Counted from the stretch's first letter, positions 34,391 through 43,571 are shown. The stretch: DNA of 64,000 bases from CAVYTF01 sp963708205 (GCA_963708205.1 OY970196.1:1984001-2048000), one strand, 5' to 3'. Notes: generated by a model from the sequence alone, not told the origin. Program-made: numbers and translations.

Positions 34391-35145
34391 AAAAATGATC
34401 TTATTGTCGAAAAGAAAAGCATTTGTAAAATAAACAAATGTATCGCGAAATTGTTGCTCTTATTGAAATTGAGTATTCTGAAGATTGCAAATAATATACT
34501 GCTGATGATAAGCCAGCAGCAATAATTAAATAATGGTGCGGCTCCGTTTTGCCAATGCCATAAACCAAGTTTTGTTGCGGCAGGTTCCATCATCCAATCG
34601 AAAAAAACTGCGAGCAAAGCGGCGTCAATTAAAAAAGAAACTGCAAGCATCCTTGAAGAAAAAACTTGTTCTGCATTCATTTTTCTTAAAAGCATTTTAT
34701 CAAATTTTAAAATAATAATTCCGATGCAATAAATAACAATGAACCAATTGATGCCGATTATTATAGGCGTATTTATAAATTTAAAACCAAGTAAATCACT
34801 GTATGCATATCTTCCGAAAAGCAAGCCTGTATTCACTCCTGCCATTTCTACAAGTATGCCTGCAATAAAACAAATGATGAAAAATAAAAAGAATAATTTA
34901 TTTTTTTTTGGCTGTGTCCATATTAATAAAACAGACATCAGTAATAAATTAACCGGCGTATTTTTTATAAACCAATTTTTATAAGGTGTAAATAAAATAC
35001 CAATAGCTCCGCAAACATGAAAGAGAATTGCAATAAAAAGGGCGATATTATTTTTTGTTTTTTGTCGCAATAAAATTTTTTTATTCGTGCTAGTGTTTCT
35101 GTTTGTGCATGTCTTTTGCAATAATCTCACAAGCAATTTTTGCAC
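34387..35145 (-). CDS. CruF-like carotenoid 1',2'-hydratase
   Basis: A membrane protein of the carotenoid synthesis family (CruF type), which adds water to the psi end group to give a 1'-hydroxyl. Six to seven hydrophobic segments are visible. The family stretch NTGLLFGRYAYSDLLGFKFINTPI is near residue 105, and FFDWMMEPAATKLGLWHW near 190 is well conserved in kind. The ATG at 35145 overlaps the upstream desaturase by 56 bases. A TTG at 35070, just after the upstream stop, would give 227 residues and start before the first helix, and may be the true start. Confidence 0.72.
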   Translation of the reverse strand: MQKLLVRLLQKTCTNRNTSTNKKILLRQKTKNNIALFIAILFHVCGAIGILFTPYKNWFIKNTPVNLLLMSVLLIWTQPKKNKLFFLFFIICFIAGILVEMAGVNTGLLFGRYAYSDLLGFKFINTPIIIGINWFIVIYCIGIIILKFDKMLLRKMNAEQVFSSRMLAVSFLIDAALLAVFFDWMMEPAATKLGLWHWQNGAAPLFNYCCWLIISSILFAIFRILNFNKSNNFAIHLFILQMLFFSTIRSFL

Positions 35146-36583
35146 TTTTTAAACAAAGAGGTATGCCACCGCCGGGATGAACAGTACCGCCAACAAAATA
35201 CAAATTTTTAATTTTTTTTGAAAAATTAGGATGCCGTAAAAGCGCTGCTGTCATTGAGTTTGAGCTTGGCCCGTATAAAGCACCATCATACGCGTTCGTG
35301 TTTTTTTCTATTAAAGAAGGATATAAAACTTCTTCTGTTTCTATTAAAGTTTCTATATCTGTTTTTAAAATTCTGTTTATTTTTTCCACAATATTTTTTT
35401 TTACATAGTCATGGTATTCATTTGCCAGTTTTAAGTTACCTGAAGGTGCATTAATCATCACAAACCAATTTTCTTTTCCTTTCGGCGCATGAACTTCCAG
35501 TTCGCATTTTGAAGTAATATTTATATATATGGTAGGATCGGTGTATAATTTTTTTAACCTGAATAAATGATGGAACTCTTCTGTATAATTTTTGCTGAAA
35601 AAAATATTGTGCAGTTGCAATTCAGGAAATTCCTTTTTAATTCCCCAATAAAAAACAATGGCGCTGCTGCTTCTTTCATTTTTAATTACTCTACTAGCTT
35701 GATCTTCATGATTAAGAAGATTTTTATACGTAAAATAAGTATCAACATTACTAACAACCACATCTGCTAAAATATTTTCATTGTTGGCTGTTATACCCAA
35801 AGCTTTGCCTTCATGATAAATTATTTTCTCTGCATGCGTATTAAAATAAAATTGTACGCCTTTTTTCAAAGCCAGTGCCTGCAAGGCTTTCACGATAGTA
35901 ATCATTCCGCCGAAAGGATAAGCAATTCCTTCATTATGCTCTAAATGTGCAATAAGCGAAAATAAACCCGGCATGCGAAAAGGATTGCTGCCGTTGTATG
36001 TTCCAAAGCGATTGAATAACTGAACTGTTTTTTGTTGGCCAAAGCTTTTTTTATTTACCTGATCAAGATTCTTGAAAATATATCTTGGTTTTGCTGCTCT
36101 AATTGCTTTCCAAATTTTTTTTTGTGTCCATGTTCTTCTTTTATGCAAGGAGTGATTTAAAAAAATTTCACCAATATTGTTATACAATTCTGAAGATCTT
36201 TGCAGATAATTCGTAACATTTTTTCCTTCTTCAGAAACTTTTTCTTTAAGTTCTTTTGCAAAATCATTTGCGTCAGTAAAAGCTTCTACGATAACTCCAT
36301 CTTCATAAAAATATTTACATGCTCGCGTAAGTTTTTTGTAAGTAAAATAATTTTCAATATGTTCATTTGCCAATGCAAAAAGTTCTTCAATATTCTGCGG
36401 CTGTGTAAATAAACTTGGTCCTGTATCGAAAGCAAAATCATCTTTAATAAAGTAACCAATCTTTCCACCGGCACATTCATTTTTTTCATACACATGGACC
36501 TCAAATCCTTGTACAGCAAGCCTTATAGCTGATGCAATGCCTGCAATACCTGAGCCGATAATAATTGCTTTTTTATTTTTCAC
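35090..36583 (-). CDS. CrtD-like hydroxycarotenoid 3,4-desaturase
   Basis: An FAD-dependent carotenoid desaturase of the CrtI/CrtD family, 497 residues. It has the N-terminal dinucleotide motif IIGSGIAGIASAIRLA, then FDTGPSLFTQP, and the C-terminal family motif NLYFVGGTVHPGGGIPLC. The GPSLFT form and its place next to a CruF-like hydratase suggest CrtD, which desaturates 1-hydroxylated ends at C-3,4. A second phytoene desaturase cannot be excluded. It lies 83 bases downstream of crtB in the same direction. Confidence 0.75.
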   Translation of the reverse strand: MKNKKAIIIGSGIAGIASAIRLAVQGFEVHVYEKNECAGGKIGYFIKDDFAFDTGPSLFTQPQNIEELFALANEHIENYFTYKKLTRACKYFYEDGVIVEAFTDANDFAKELKEKVSEEGKNVTNYLQRSSELYNNIGEIFLNHSLHKRRTWTQKKIWKAIRAAKPRYIFKNLDQVNKKSFGQQKTVQLFNRFGTYNGSNPFRMPGLFSLIAHLEHNEGIAYPFGGMITIVKALQALALKKGVQFYFNTHAEKIIYHEGKALGITANNENILADVVVSNVDTYFTYKNLLNHEDQASRVIKNERSSSAIVFYWGIKKEFPELQLHNIFFSKNYTEEFHHLFRLKKLYTDPTIYINITSKCELEVHAPKGKENWFVMINAPSGNLKLANEYHDYVKKNIVEKINRILKTDIETLIETEEVLYPSLIEKNTNAYDGALYGPSSNSMTAALLRHPNFSKKIKNLYFVGGTVHPGGGIPLCLKSAKIACEIIAKDMHKQKH

Positions 36584-36666
36584 TATGATTGAAAGCTAAG
36601 TTTTTCTTTCATAATTAATAAAAAAACTTCAAATAAATATTTGAGAGTGGAATCTCAGTAAGCTAT

Positions 36667-37503
36667 TTACAACAAATTCATACGACTACTTATGGTTGCT
36701 TTAGCAAGAATAAAAAATTTGTTGTAATCTGTAATGCGGATTCGTGTTTCTAAAATTTTTTGAGGATGTGTTCTTTTTATTTTATTGAAAAGAGAAAGAT
36801 AATATTTGTAGGCAACATATACGCCAAATCGTGCTTTCAGCGGCAATTGCGCAATGCCTTCATATGCGTAATCAAAATCTTTTTTTATACTTTCTTCAAT
36901 TACAAGTTTATTTGGTTGTGTAAATCTTGAAAAATCACAATCAGGAAAATAAGTTCTGTTTAATTGAGTATAATCAGCATTAATATCTCTTAAAAAATTT
37001 ACCTTTTGAAAAGCTGCGCCAAGACGTCTTGCGTAAGGTTTTAAATGATTATATTTTTCTGCGCTCCCTTCACAAAACACATGAAGGCACATCAAACCAA
37101 CAGTTTCTGCACTGCCATAAATATAATCGTTGTAAGCTGCGTAATCATATTGTTTTTTCTCAAGATCGAGATACATGCTTTTGAAGAATGATTCAATCAA
37201 ATCCTTATTTATTTTATACTTATTTACAATTTGTTGAAAGCTGTTTAAAATGGGATTTAAACTTATGCCACGCTCAATGGCAGCAAAGGTTTCAGCTTTA
37301 AATTCATCCAACAAAATACGTTTGTCATAAGAATGAAAAGTATCTACAATTTCATCGGCAAAACGAACAAAACCATAAATATTATAAATAGGTTCACGCA
37401 AATTTTTATGCAATAAATTAATAGCAGAATAAAATGAAGTGCTGTATTTTTTGGTTGTTATTTTACTGCATTCATTACTTACTTTATAAAATAAGCCGAT
37501 CAT
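36667..37503 (-). CDS. crtB: Phytoene synthase
   Basis: Condenses two geranylgeranyl diphosphates to phytoene, the committed carotenoid step. Both Asp-rich metal-binding motifs of the squalene/phytoene synthase family are seen: FVRFADEIVDTF near 45-56 and LRDINADYTQLNRTYFP near 170-190. The helical 278-residue protein has the usual length. It is the third gene of the operon, 66 bases after crtI. Confidence 0.95.
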   Translation of the reverse strand: MIGLFYKVSNECSKITTKKYSTSFYSAINLLHKNLREPIYNIYGFVRFADEIVDTFHSYDKRILLDEFKAETFAAIERGISLNPILNSFQQIVNKYKINKDLIESFFKSMYLDLEKKQYDYAAYNDYIYGSAETVGLMCLHVFCEGSAEKYNHLKPYARRLGAAFQKVNFLRDINADYTQLNRTYFPDCDFSRFTQPNKLVIEESIKKDFDYAYEGIAQLPLKARFGVYVAYKYYLSLFNKIKRTHPQKILETRIRITDYNKFFILAKATISSRMNLL

Positions 37504-37569
37504 TGAGTTTATTTTTGTTTAAAGTTGCATACAAATTAATTACACAAACTATTTTGTTGAATTTTCATT

Positions 37570-39048
37570 TTATTTCTTATTCAAATATTTCAACACTTCG
37601 TTTGATACTACTTCTCCGCTAATTAATGCAGGAGGCACGCCGGGTCCGGGAATTGTAAGCTGGCCCGCATAAAATAAATTTTTTACTTTTTTGCTTCTGC
37701 ATTTTGGTTTAAGCAATGCGGTTTGTAATAAAGTATTCGCAAGTCCGTAAGCATTTCCTTTAAATGAATTATACTCATTTACGAAATCTGTTGGGCCAAA
37801 AGTTTTTTTGTAAATTATGTTATTCTTGATTGATTGATTTAATTTTTTTTCCATGCGCGAAATAATCATATCAAAATATTTTTCATGCAACTCTTTTGTA
37901 TCTCCTGTTAATCCTGATGAGATGGGAATAAGTAAAAATAAATTTTCACAATTTTGCGGAGCAACTGAATTATCTGTTACCGAAGAAATGCATGCATAAA
38001 ATAATGGGTCTGATGGATATGTTTTTGTTTCGTAAATTTCTTTTGCATGCTGCTCAAAAGATGCATCAAAAAATAAGGAATGATGCGTAATTTTTTCTAA
38101 CTTTTTGTTTAAACCAATATAATATAACAAGCAGGAAGGAGCCATCGTTCGTGTATTCCAATAATTTTCAGAGTAGCTGCGATATTTTTTTTCTAATAAA
38201 TTTTGCTCAACGAAATGATAATCTGCAGCGGCAACAATTGCATCTGCCTTGTATGTATTTTGTAAGCTATTAACTTGTTGGGCTACCTTTTTTTCAACTA
38301 TAATGTCTGTAGCACTTTCGTTAAAATAAAACTCAACTCCAAGCTCTTTTGCAAGTGCATACATTGCTTCAACAATTTTATACATACCACCTTTCGGATA
38401 CCATGTGCCTCCTTTGATGTCAGCATAATTCATCAGGCTGTACAATGCAGGAATTTTATCAGCAAGCGCACCTAAAAATAGCACAGGAAACTCCATGATT
38501 TGCTGAAGCATTTTGTTCTTGAAATGCTTTGCCACATGAGTTTTCATGGAATTGAAGACATTGAGGTAAAAAACTTTTTTTAGTAAATCTGCATCAAGGA
38601 ATTCGGTAAAAGATAAAGAAGGTTTTTGCACTAATTTATTTATCCCAACTTCATATTTATATTTCGCTTCTGCTAAAAATTTATCAAGTTTTGCAGCACT
38701 TCCGGCTTCAATTTTATCAAACAAAATTTTTAGATCTTCATAATCAGCAGGAATATCAATCGCTGCATTTTCTCCATAAATTTTATAGGATGGATCGAGA
38801 CGAATCAGTGAATAATAATCAGAAATGTTTTTATCAAAACATGAAAAAAATCTTTCAAAAACATCCGGCATCCAATACCAGCTTGGTCCCATGTCGAAAG
38901 TAAAACCATCTGCGTTCAACTGTCTTGCACGACCGCCCGGAGTAGCAAGCTTTTCAATAACTTTTACTTCGCAATTTGCTTTAGCTAAAAAGCATGCAGC
39001 AGCAAGACCTGCAAAGCCACTGCCGATAACAACTATTTTTTTTTGCAT
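37570..39048 (-). CDS. crtI: Phytoene desaturase
   Basis: FAD-dependent enzyme that desaturates phytoene to lycopene. The N-terminal FAD motif is VVIGSGFAGLAAACFLA, followed by the Bacteroidota-type FDMGPSWYWMPDVFE segment, and the C-terminal motif NLFYAGQLTIPGPGVPPALISG. It has 492 residues. It starts 20 bases after the sigma factor gene and leads the biosynthetic part of the operon. It is distinct from the CrtD-like paralogue two genes downstream. Confidence 0.93.
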   Translation of the reverse strand: MQKKIVVIGSGFAGLAAACFLAKANCEVKVIEKLATPGGRARQLNADGFTFDMGPSWYWMPDVFERFFSCFDKNISDYYSLIRLDPSYKIYGENAAIDIPADYEDLKILFDKIEAGSAAKLDKFLAEAKYKYEVGINKLVQKPSLSFTEFLDADLLKKVFYLNVFNSMKTHVAKHFKNKMLQQIMEFPVLFLGALADKIPALYSLMNYADIKGGTWYPKGGMYKIVEAMYALAKELGVEFYFNESATDIIVEKKVAQQVNSLQNTYKADAIVAAADYHFVEQNLLEKKYRSYSENYWNTRTMAPSCLLYYIGLNKKLEKITHHSLFFDASFEQHAKEIYETKTYPSDPLFYACISSVTDNSVAPQNCENLFLLIPISSGLTGDTKELHEKYFDMIISRMEKKLNQSIKNNIIYKKTFGPTDFVNEYNSFKGNAYGLANTLLQTALLKPKCRSKKVKNLFYAGQLTIPGPGVPPALISGEVVSNEVLKYLNKK

Positions 39049-39068
39049 TAAAGCAAAGGAAACAAAAA

Positions 39069-39548
39069 TTACAGTCTCTGTATTTGAGTCTTTAAAAGTT
39101 TTCGCGCAAAATGAATGCGGCTTTTGATCGTTCCCAATGGTTCATTCAGGGCTTCTGAAATTTCCTGGTACTTATATCCATTGAAATAAAGAAGAAAAGG
39201 GACTCTGAAGATTTCGGGTAATTTATTTATAAAAAAAATCATTTCTTTTTTTGAAATGTTTGCAATCGCATCGTTCGCAACAAGTAAAGAGTTTTCATTT
39301 TCACTGGTAATAAAAACACTTTTTTGTTTTAACTTGGTTCTATAATTATTGATGAAAATATTCCGCATTATAGTATATAACCATGCGCGAAGATTAGTGC
39401 CATCATTGTATTTGGCTTTATTTGCAAAAGCCCGATACATCGTTTCCTGGTAAAGATCTTTGGCATCTTCGGTATCATGCGTAAGTGTTTTTGCAAAAGG
39501 TTTTAAATATTCGCTGCTCGTTAATAATGCATCCTGAAAATCTGCCAT
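39069..39548 (-). CDS. ECF-type RNA polymerase sigma factor
   Basis: A 159-residue alternative sigma factor. Region 2 covers about 10-75, with DTEDAKDLYQETMYRAF and LRAWLYTIMRNIFINNYR. Region 4 covers about 100-155, with FLLYFNGYKYQEISEALNEPLGTIKSRIHFARKLL as a helix-turn-helix (35 residues; key parts GYKYQEIS and GTIKSRIHFAR). No anti-sigma gene is adjacent. Its position at the head of the carotenoid operon suggests that it controls pigment synthesis and itself, but no target promoter was identified. Confidence 0.9.
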   Translation of the reverse strand: MADFQDALLTSSEYLKPFAKTLTHDTEDAKDLYQETMYRAFANKAKYNDGTNLRAWLYTIMRNIFINNYRTKLKQKSVFITSENENSLLVANDAIANISKKEMIFFINKLPEIFRVPFLLYFNGYKYQEISEALNEPLGTIKSRIHFARKLLKTQIQRL

Positions 39549-39703
39549 ATTAGAATTTATTTTTAAGATTCATCTTCAGAATAATATCACAATAACTATT
39601 CCCCGTTATCATTTTGTTTAATCATCTGTATTAAATTTCAATTAGATATTTTCCCGCAAAATGTTAAATAAAATTTGCTGCTGTTATTCTATCACACAAA
39701 CTT

Positions 39704-39711
39704 TATTTTTG
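39704..39711 (+). promoter_or_regulatory. Probable -7 element of lptB
   Basis: TATTTTTG matches TAnnTTTG and ends 15 bases before the TTG start of lptB. It lies in the divergent region shared with the carotenoid operon. Confidence 0.5.
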
Positions 39712-39726
39712 TTTTAAATAAAAAGC

Positions 39727-40488
39727 TTGAGCCTTAAGATTCATACAAAAGATTTAATAAAAATATACAGCAGCAGAACAGTTGTTAACCACGTTTCCAT
39801 TGAAGTGAACCAAGGCGAAATTGTTGGTTTACTCGGTCCGAACGGCGCGGGCAAAACCACAACTTTTTATATGGTTGTAGGATTGATAAAGCCGGATGAA
39901 GGAAAAGTTTTTTTGAATGATGATGAAATTACGAAGCTGCCGATGTATAAACGTGCGCAAATCGGCATTGGTTATTTGCCGCAGGAGGCAAGTGTTTTTA
40001 GAAAGTTAACTGTTGAAAATAATATTCTCGCAGTGCTAGAAATGAAAAAAATGAGCAGGCAGGAGCGCCTTGATAAATTAGAATATTTACTTGAAGAATT
40101 TGGTTTGATGCAGGTGAGAAAAAATAATGGCGATAGCTTAAGCGGTGGGGAAAGAAGACGAACAGAAATTGCCCGTGCGCTTGCTGTTGATCCAAAATTT
40201 ATTTTACTTGATGAACCTTTTGCAGGCGTTGATCCTATTGCTGTTGAAGATATTCAAACTGTTGTTGCGAAGCTGAAATATAAGAACATTGGCATTTTAA
40301 TTACAGACCATAATGTTAATGAAACTTTATCTATTTGCGATCGCGCATATTTATTAATTGATGGCAAAATTTTTAAGCACGGAACTGCAGAAGAACTAGC
40401 AGAAAATGAACAGGTGCGCAGATTATATCTTGGAACAAACTTTGAACTGAAACGAAAGGACTGGATCATTGAAATGGGTAATAAGTAA
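39727..40488 (+). CDS. lptB: LPS export ABC transporter ATP-binding protein
   Basis: The ATPase that drives the LptB2FGC complex, which extracts lipopolysaccharide from the inner membrane. The Walker A motif is GPNGAGKTT near 38-46, the signature is LSGGERRRTEIARAL, and Walker B is FILLDEPFAGVD. The TITDHN-type switch appears as ITDHNVNETL, which marks the LptB subfamily. The start is a TTG at 39727, placed right for the family N-terminus and close to a promoter element. It has 253 residues. Confidence 0.93.
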   Translation: MSLKIHTKDLIKIYSSRTVVNHVSIEVNQGEIVGLLGPNGAGKTTTFYMVVGLIKPDEGKVFLNDDEITKLPMYKRAQIGIGYLPQEASVFRKLTVENNILAVLEMKKMSRQERLDKLEYLLEEFGLMQVRKNNGDSLSGGERRRTEIARALAVDPKFILLDEPFAGVDPIAVEDIQTVVAKLKYKNIGILITDHNVNETLSICDRAYLLIDGKIFKHGTAEELAENEQVRRLYLGTNFELKRKDWIIEMGNK

Positions 40489-40540
40489 AATTTACATTTC
40501 AAAAAAAATCACTTTATCCTATAATTAATCCAAAAAATTA

Positions 40541-40969
40541 ATGGAAGAAGAATTTTACAATTCCGCATATAAAGGCACAAAAGATTTTACACAACATAAT
40601 GTGAAGACTGCTAATGCCACTGGTTTTGGCGCTGCTGCAGACGATTATGCAGAGCGCGGCATTGACCTTAATGAAGAGCTTGTAAAAAACAAACCTGCAA
40701 CCTTTTTTCTTCGCATGCAAGGCAATGCAATGGAAGCGCAGGGAATTTTTGAAGGTGATGTTTTAATTGTTGACAGAAGCATTAAAGCAATTACCGGAAA
40801 AGTTATTATCGCAGCACTAAATGGCGAATTGGTTGTGCGAAGATTGAAAATTGAAAATGGCAAAACCTATCTTGTTTCAGGCAAAAAAAATGTTGCTGTT
40901 GAAATAACTGACGAAACAAATTACAACCACTGGGGAGTTGTTACTTACATCATTCATAAAGTAAAATAA
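40541..40969 (+). CDS. UmuD-like protein lacking the catalytic Ser-Lys dyad
   Basis: A 142-residue member of the UmuD/LexA S24 family. UmuD cleaves itself during SOS and joins UmuC in DNA polymerase V. The cleavage-region equivalent (TGFGAAADDY, residues 28-36 and on) and the IDLNEELV and GDVLIVDRS segments align clearly. The nucleophile motif GDSM reads GNAM, so Ala63 replaces the Ser. The general-base Lys in GEFTVKKL is Arg100 in GELVVRRL. It therefore should not self-cleave. umuC lies about 11.5 kb downstream rather than adjacent. It may act as a permanently uncleaved, UmuD-type inhibitor, or may have another role. Confidence 0.8.
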   Translation: MEEEFYNSAYKGTKDFTQHNVKTANATGFGAAADDYAERGIDLNEELVKNKPATFFLRMQGNAMEAQGIFEGDVLIVDRSIKAITGKVIIAALNGELVVRRLKIENGKTYLVSGKKNVAVEITDETNYNHWGVVTYIIHKVK

Positions 40970-41062
40970 CCTTAAAACTTATAACGCAGTTTTAGCGTTT
41001 TATGCGTTTCTTATTTCTATTACAAGAAATTGCTTGTTTATTTTTGTTGTCGCAAAAAATAC

Positions 41063-41998
41063 ATGCAGCAAATCATTTCTGTTCATCACCTTTCAAAACA
41101 ATTTAAAAATATTGTTGTGGTAAATGATCTTTCATTTACAGTAAACGAAGGAGATGTTTATGGATTTCTCGGACAAAATGGTGCGGGCAAATCAACAACT
41201 ATTCGCATGTTGCTGACATTGATTCAACCTACAAATGGAGATATAGAATTATTTGGATTGAATTTGCAAAAACATCGCAGAGAAATTTTACAAAATGTTG
41301 GTGCAGTCATTGAAAAACCCGATGTGTACGAATATTTATCTGCAAGAGAAAACCTGGAAATATTCGGACGTTTAAGCGGAATAAAAATTTCAAAAAATAA
41401 AATTGATGAGCAATTACAACTTGTAGGATTGGCAGAAAGAGCAAAAGATAAAGTAAAAGAATTTTCGCAGGGAATGAAGCAACGACTTGGAATTGCCATT
41501 GCATTAATTCATAATCCTGCACTCATAATTTTAGATGAACCTACAAATGGTTTAGATCCGCAAGGCATTGCAGACATTAGAAATCTGATACTTCATCTAA
41601 GTCGCGAAAGAAAAAAAACTGTGATGATCTCATCGCATTTATTAACCGAGATAGAACAGATTGCCACACGTCTTCTAATTATTGATAATGGCAAAAAAAT
41701 GGTGGAAGGTTTTGCTACGGAATTATTTGATGCATCGCAAAAGCACATTACGCTTGAAACAGAAGATAATGCAGACGCGCTTGCTAAAATAAATAATGCC
41801 GCATGGAAAGAATATTTGCTTTCTCAAAACAACAATCATATTTTTTTAAAAATTCCACAAAACATACTTCCTGATTTTCATTTGTGGCTTGTGCAGCAAC
41901 AAATCAGAATTATTTCTTTAGAAAAAAAACATTCTCTCGAAGATTATTTTTTACAAATAACATCAGGCAGCCAACATGTGGACGCTTATTCAAATTGA
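41063..41998 (+). CDS. ABC exporter ATP-binding protein
   Basis: An ATPase of the ABC-2 exporter class (CcmA/BcrA type), 311 residues from the ATG at 41063; an in-frame start 33 bases upstream gives an unlikely N-terminus. Walker A is GQNGAGKSTT, the signature is EFSQGMKQRLGIAIAL, and Walker B is LIILDEPTNGLDP. The C-terminal 80 residues are the subfamily's extra domain. It overlaps the permease gene by 23 bases. Substrate unknown; relatives export antibiotics or envelope components. Confidence 0.9.
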   Translation: MQQIISVHHLSKQFKNIVVVNDLSFTVNEGDVYGFLGQNGAGKSTTIRMLLTLIQPTNGDIELFGLNLQKHRREILQNVGAVIEKPDVYEYLSARENLEIFGRLSGIKISKNKIDEQLQLVGLAERAKDKVKEFSQGMKQRLGIAIALIHNPALIILDEPTNGLDPQGIADIRNLILHLSRERKKTVMISSHLLTEIEQIATRLLIIDNGKKMVEGFATELFDASQKHITLETEDNADALAKINNAAWKEYLLSQNNNHIFLKIPQNILPDFHLWLVQQQIRIISLEKKHSLEDYFLQITSGSQHVDAYSN

Positions 41999-42851
41999 AT
42001 TATACAAGATCTTTAAAAAACCGCGAACGTATATTTCTTTCGTGGCAATCGCAGCATTGATCTTTACTATTCAGCTTGGATTAAAATTAGATGGCGAAGA
42101 ATATTTAGATTTTCTTTTAAGCGGTTTAAAACAGTCTTTTGATTTCCAGGGAAATTTATTGAATGGTTATTTAGTTTGTTATATAATACTGCAGTTATTA
42201 CTTATTCATGTTCCGTTATTGATCGCTTTGATCGCAGGTGATATGCTGTCAGGCGAAGCAAATAGCGGAACGCTGAGGCTCTTGCTGACAAAGCCTTTCA
42301 GCCGAACGCAGTTGATGTTTGCAAAATTTATTGCCACATCTTTTTACACTTTATTATTATTAATCTGGATGGCAGCACTTGCATTATTTGTAAGCATGTG
42401 GCTTTTTGGAACCAATGATTTGTTTATCGTTAAAACTTATTACGCCGTGCAATTGCGCGCAGACGATGTTTTCTGGAGATACCTTGCAGCATTTGGCTTT
42501 GCATATATTGCCATGCTTACTGTTGCAGCCCTTGCTTTTTTATTGTCAGTATTTGCAGAAAATTCTATCGGGCCAATTGTTGCTACTATGAGTATTATTA
42601 TTTTTTTCACGGTGCTAAGCACGATGAATATTCCTTTGTATGAAAAATTGCAGCCTTATCTTTTTACATCGCACATGGTGAACTGGAAGGAATTTTTTGA
42701 TGAAAAAATAAATGCAGACAATGTTCCCATTTTGCGAAGCATTCAAAACCCTCAGTATATTTTACAATCGGCTTTAATTCTTATCACGCACATTGTTGGT
42801 TTTGTAGGTCTGGCAATAATTATTTTTAATAGAAAAGATGTGTTGAGCTAA
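41976..42851 (+). CDS. ABC-2 type permease
   Basis: A 291-residue membrane protein with about six hydrophobic segments, partner of the ATPase whose gene it overlaps. It begins MWTLIQIELYKIFKKPRTYI, a typical ABC-2 start. The GDMLSGEANSGTLRLLLTKPFSRTQ segment, characteristic of such permeases, is near residue 88. The overlap suggests coupled translation. Substrate unknown. Confidence 0.88.
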   Translation: MWTLIQIELYKIFKKPRTYISFVAIAALIFTIQLGLKLDGEEYLDFLLSGLKQSFDFQGNLLNGYLVCYIILQLLLIHVPLLIALIAGDMLSGEANSGTLRLLLTKPFSRTQLMFAKFIATSFYTLLLLIWMAALALFVSMWLFGTNDLFIVKTYYAVQLRADDVFWRYLAAFGFAYIAMLTVAALAFLLSVFAENSIGPIVATMSIIIFFTVLSTMNIPLYEKLQPYLFTSHMVNWKEFFDEKINADNVPILRSIQNPQYILQSALILITHIVGFVGLAIIIFNRKDVLS

Positions 42852-42884
42852 AAATGAATTTTGATTTAATTTAAAATAAAAACG

Positions 42885-43571
42885 TTGAAGAAATATCTTG
42901 TTTTCATTTTTTGTTTCTTGTCTTATGTTTCATTTTCACAGGATGCAACTTCACTTGTAAATAAGCTGAAAGCCAAGCTGGACGTGGTAAATGATTACAC
43001 AGCTACAGGCAAAATGAAAACTGATATTGTGTTTATAAAAGCGCCGTTAAGCAATATTATTGTTTATTATAAAAAGCCAAATCTTTTTAAACTAAAACGA
43101 AATGGCGGCATTTCTGTACTGCCAAAAGGTGGCGTGAGCGTTAATGTAAATTCAGTTTTAACCATAGATAAATTTGCAGCCATTGCAGCAGGAAATGCAA
43201 TAATTAATGGCGTTAATACAACAATTATAAAATTGCTTCCATTGGATGAGAACAGCAATGTAGTATTGACGACTTTGTATATTGATGAAAAAAATTTACT
43301 CACGCTTCGCGCGATAAGTACAACAAAAGACAACGGAACTTTTCAAATGGATATGACGTATGGAAAGTATGCAGGTTATTCTTTGCCTGATAAAGTTATT
43401 TTTAGTTTTGATACAAAAGATTATAAAATGCCGAAAGGAGTTACTATGGAAAACGATTCGCAGGAAACTCAAACAGAGTTGAATAAGTTGAAAAATAAAA
43501 AGGGCAAAATTGAATTAACATACAATTCTTACATAATAAACAAAGGTATCGCTGCGTCTGTATTTCAATAA
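42885..43571 (+). CDS. LolA-like periplasmic protein
   Basis: A 228-residue exported protein with signal peptide MKKYLVFIFCFLSYVSFSQ, translated from a TTG at 42885. The mature part resembles LolA-type outer-membrane lipoprotein carriers: an amphipathic start (SLVNKLKAKLDVVNDYTATGKMKTD) and then successive strands, including YYKKPNLFKLKRNGGISVLP. It starts 33 bases after the ABC permease, so the three genes may form an export system for a lipid or lipoprotein. That link is inference. Confidence 0.75.
   Translation: MKKYLVFIFCFLSYVSFSQDATSLVNKLKAKLDVVNDYTATGKMKTDIVFIKAPLSNIIVYYKKPNLFKLKRNGGISVLPKGGVSVNVNSVLTIDKFAAIAAGNAIINGVNTTIIKLLPLDENSNVVLTTLYIDEKNLLTLRAISTTKDNGTFQMDMTYGKYAGYSLPDKVIFSFDTKDYKMPKGVTMENDSQETQTELNKLKNKKGKIELTYNSYIINKGIAASVFQ

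Noticed and set aside
40983..41002. AACGC/GCGTT hairpin after the UmuD-like gene
   Set aside because: The 5-bp stem is followed by only a few T residues, too weak to call a terminator.
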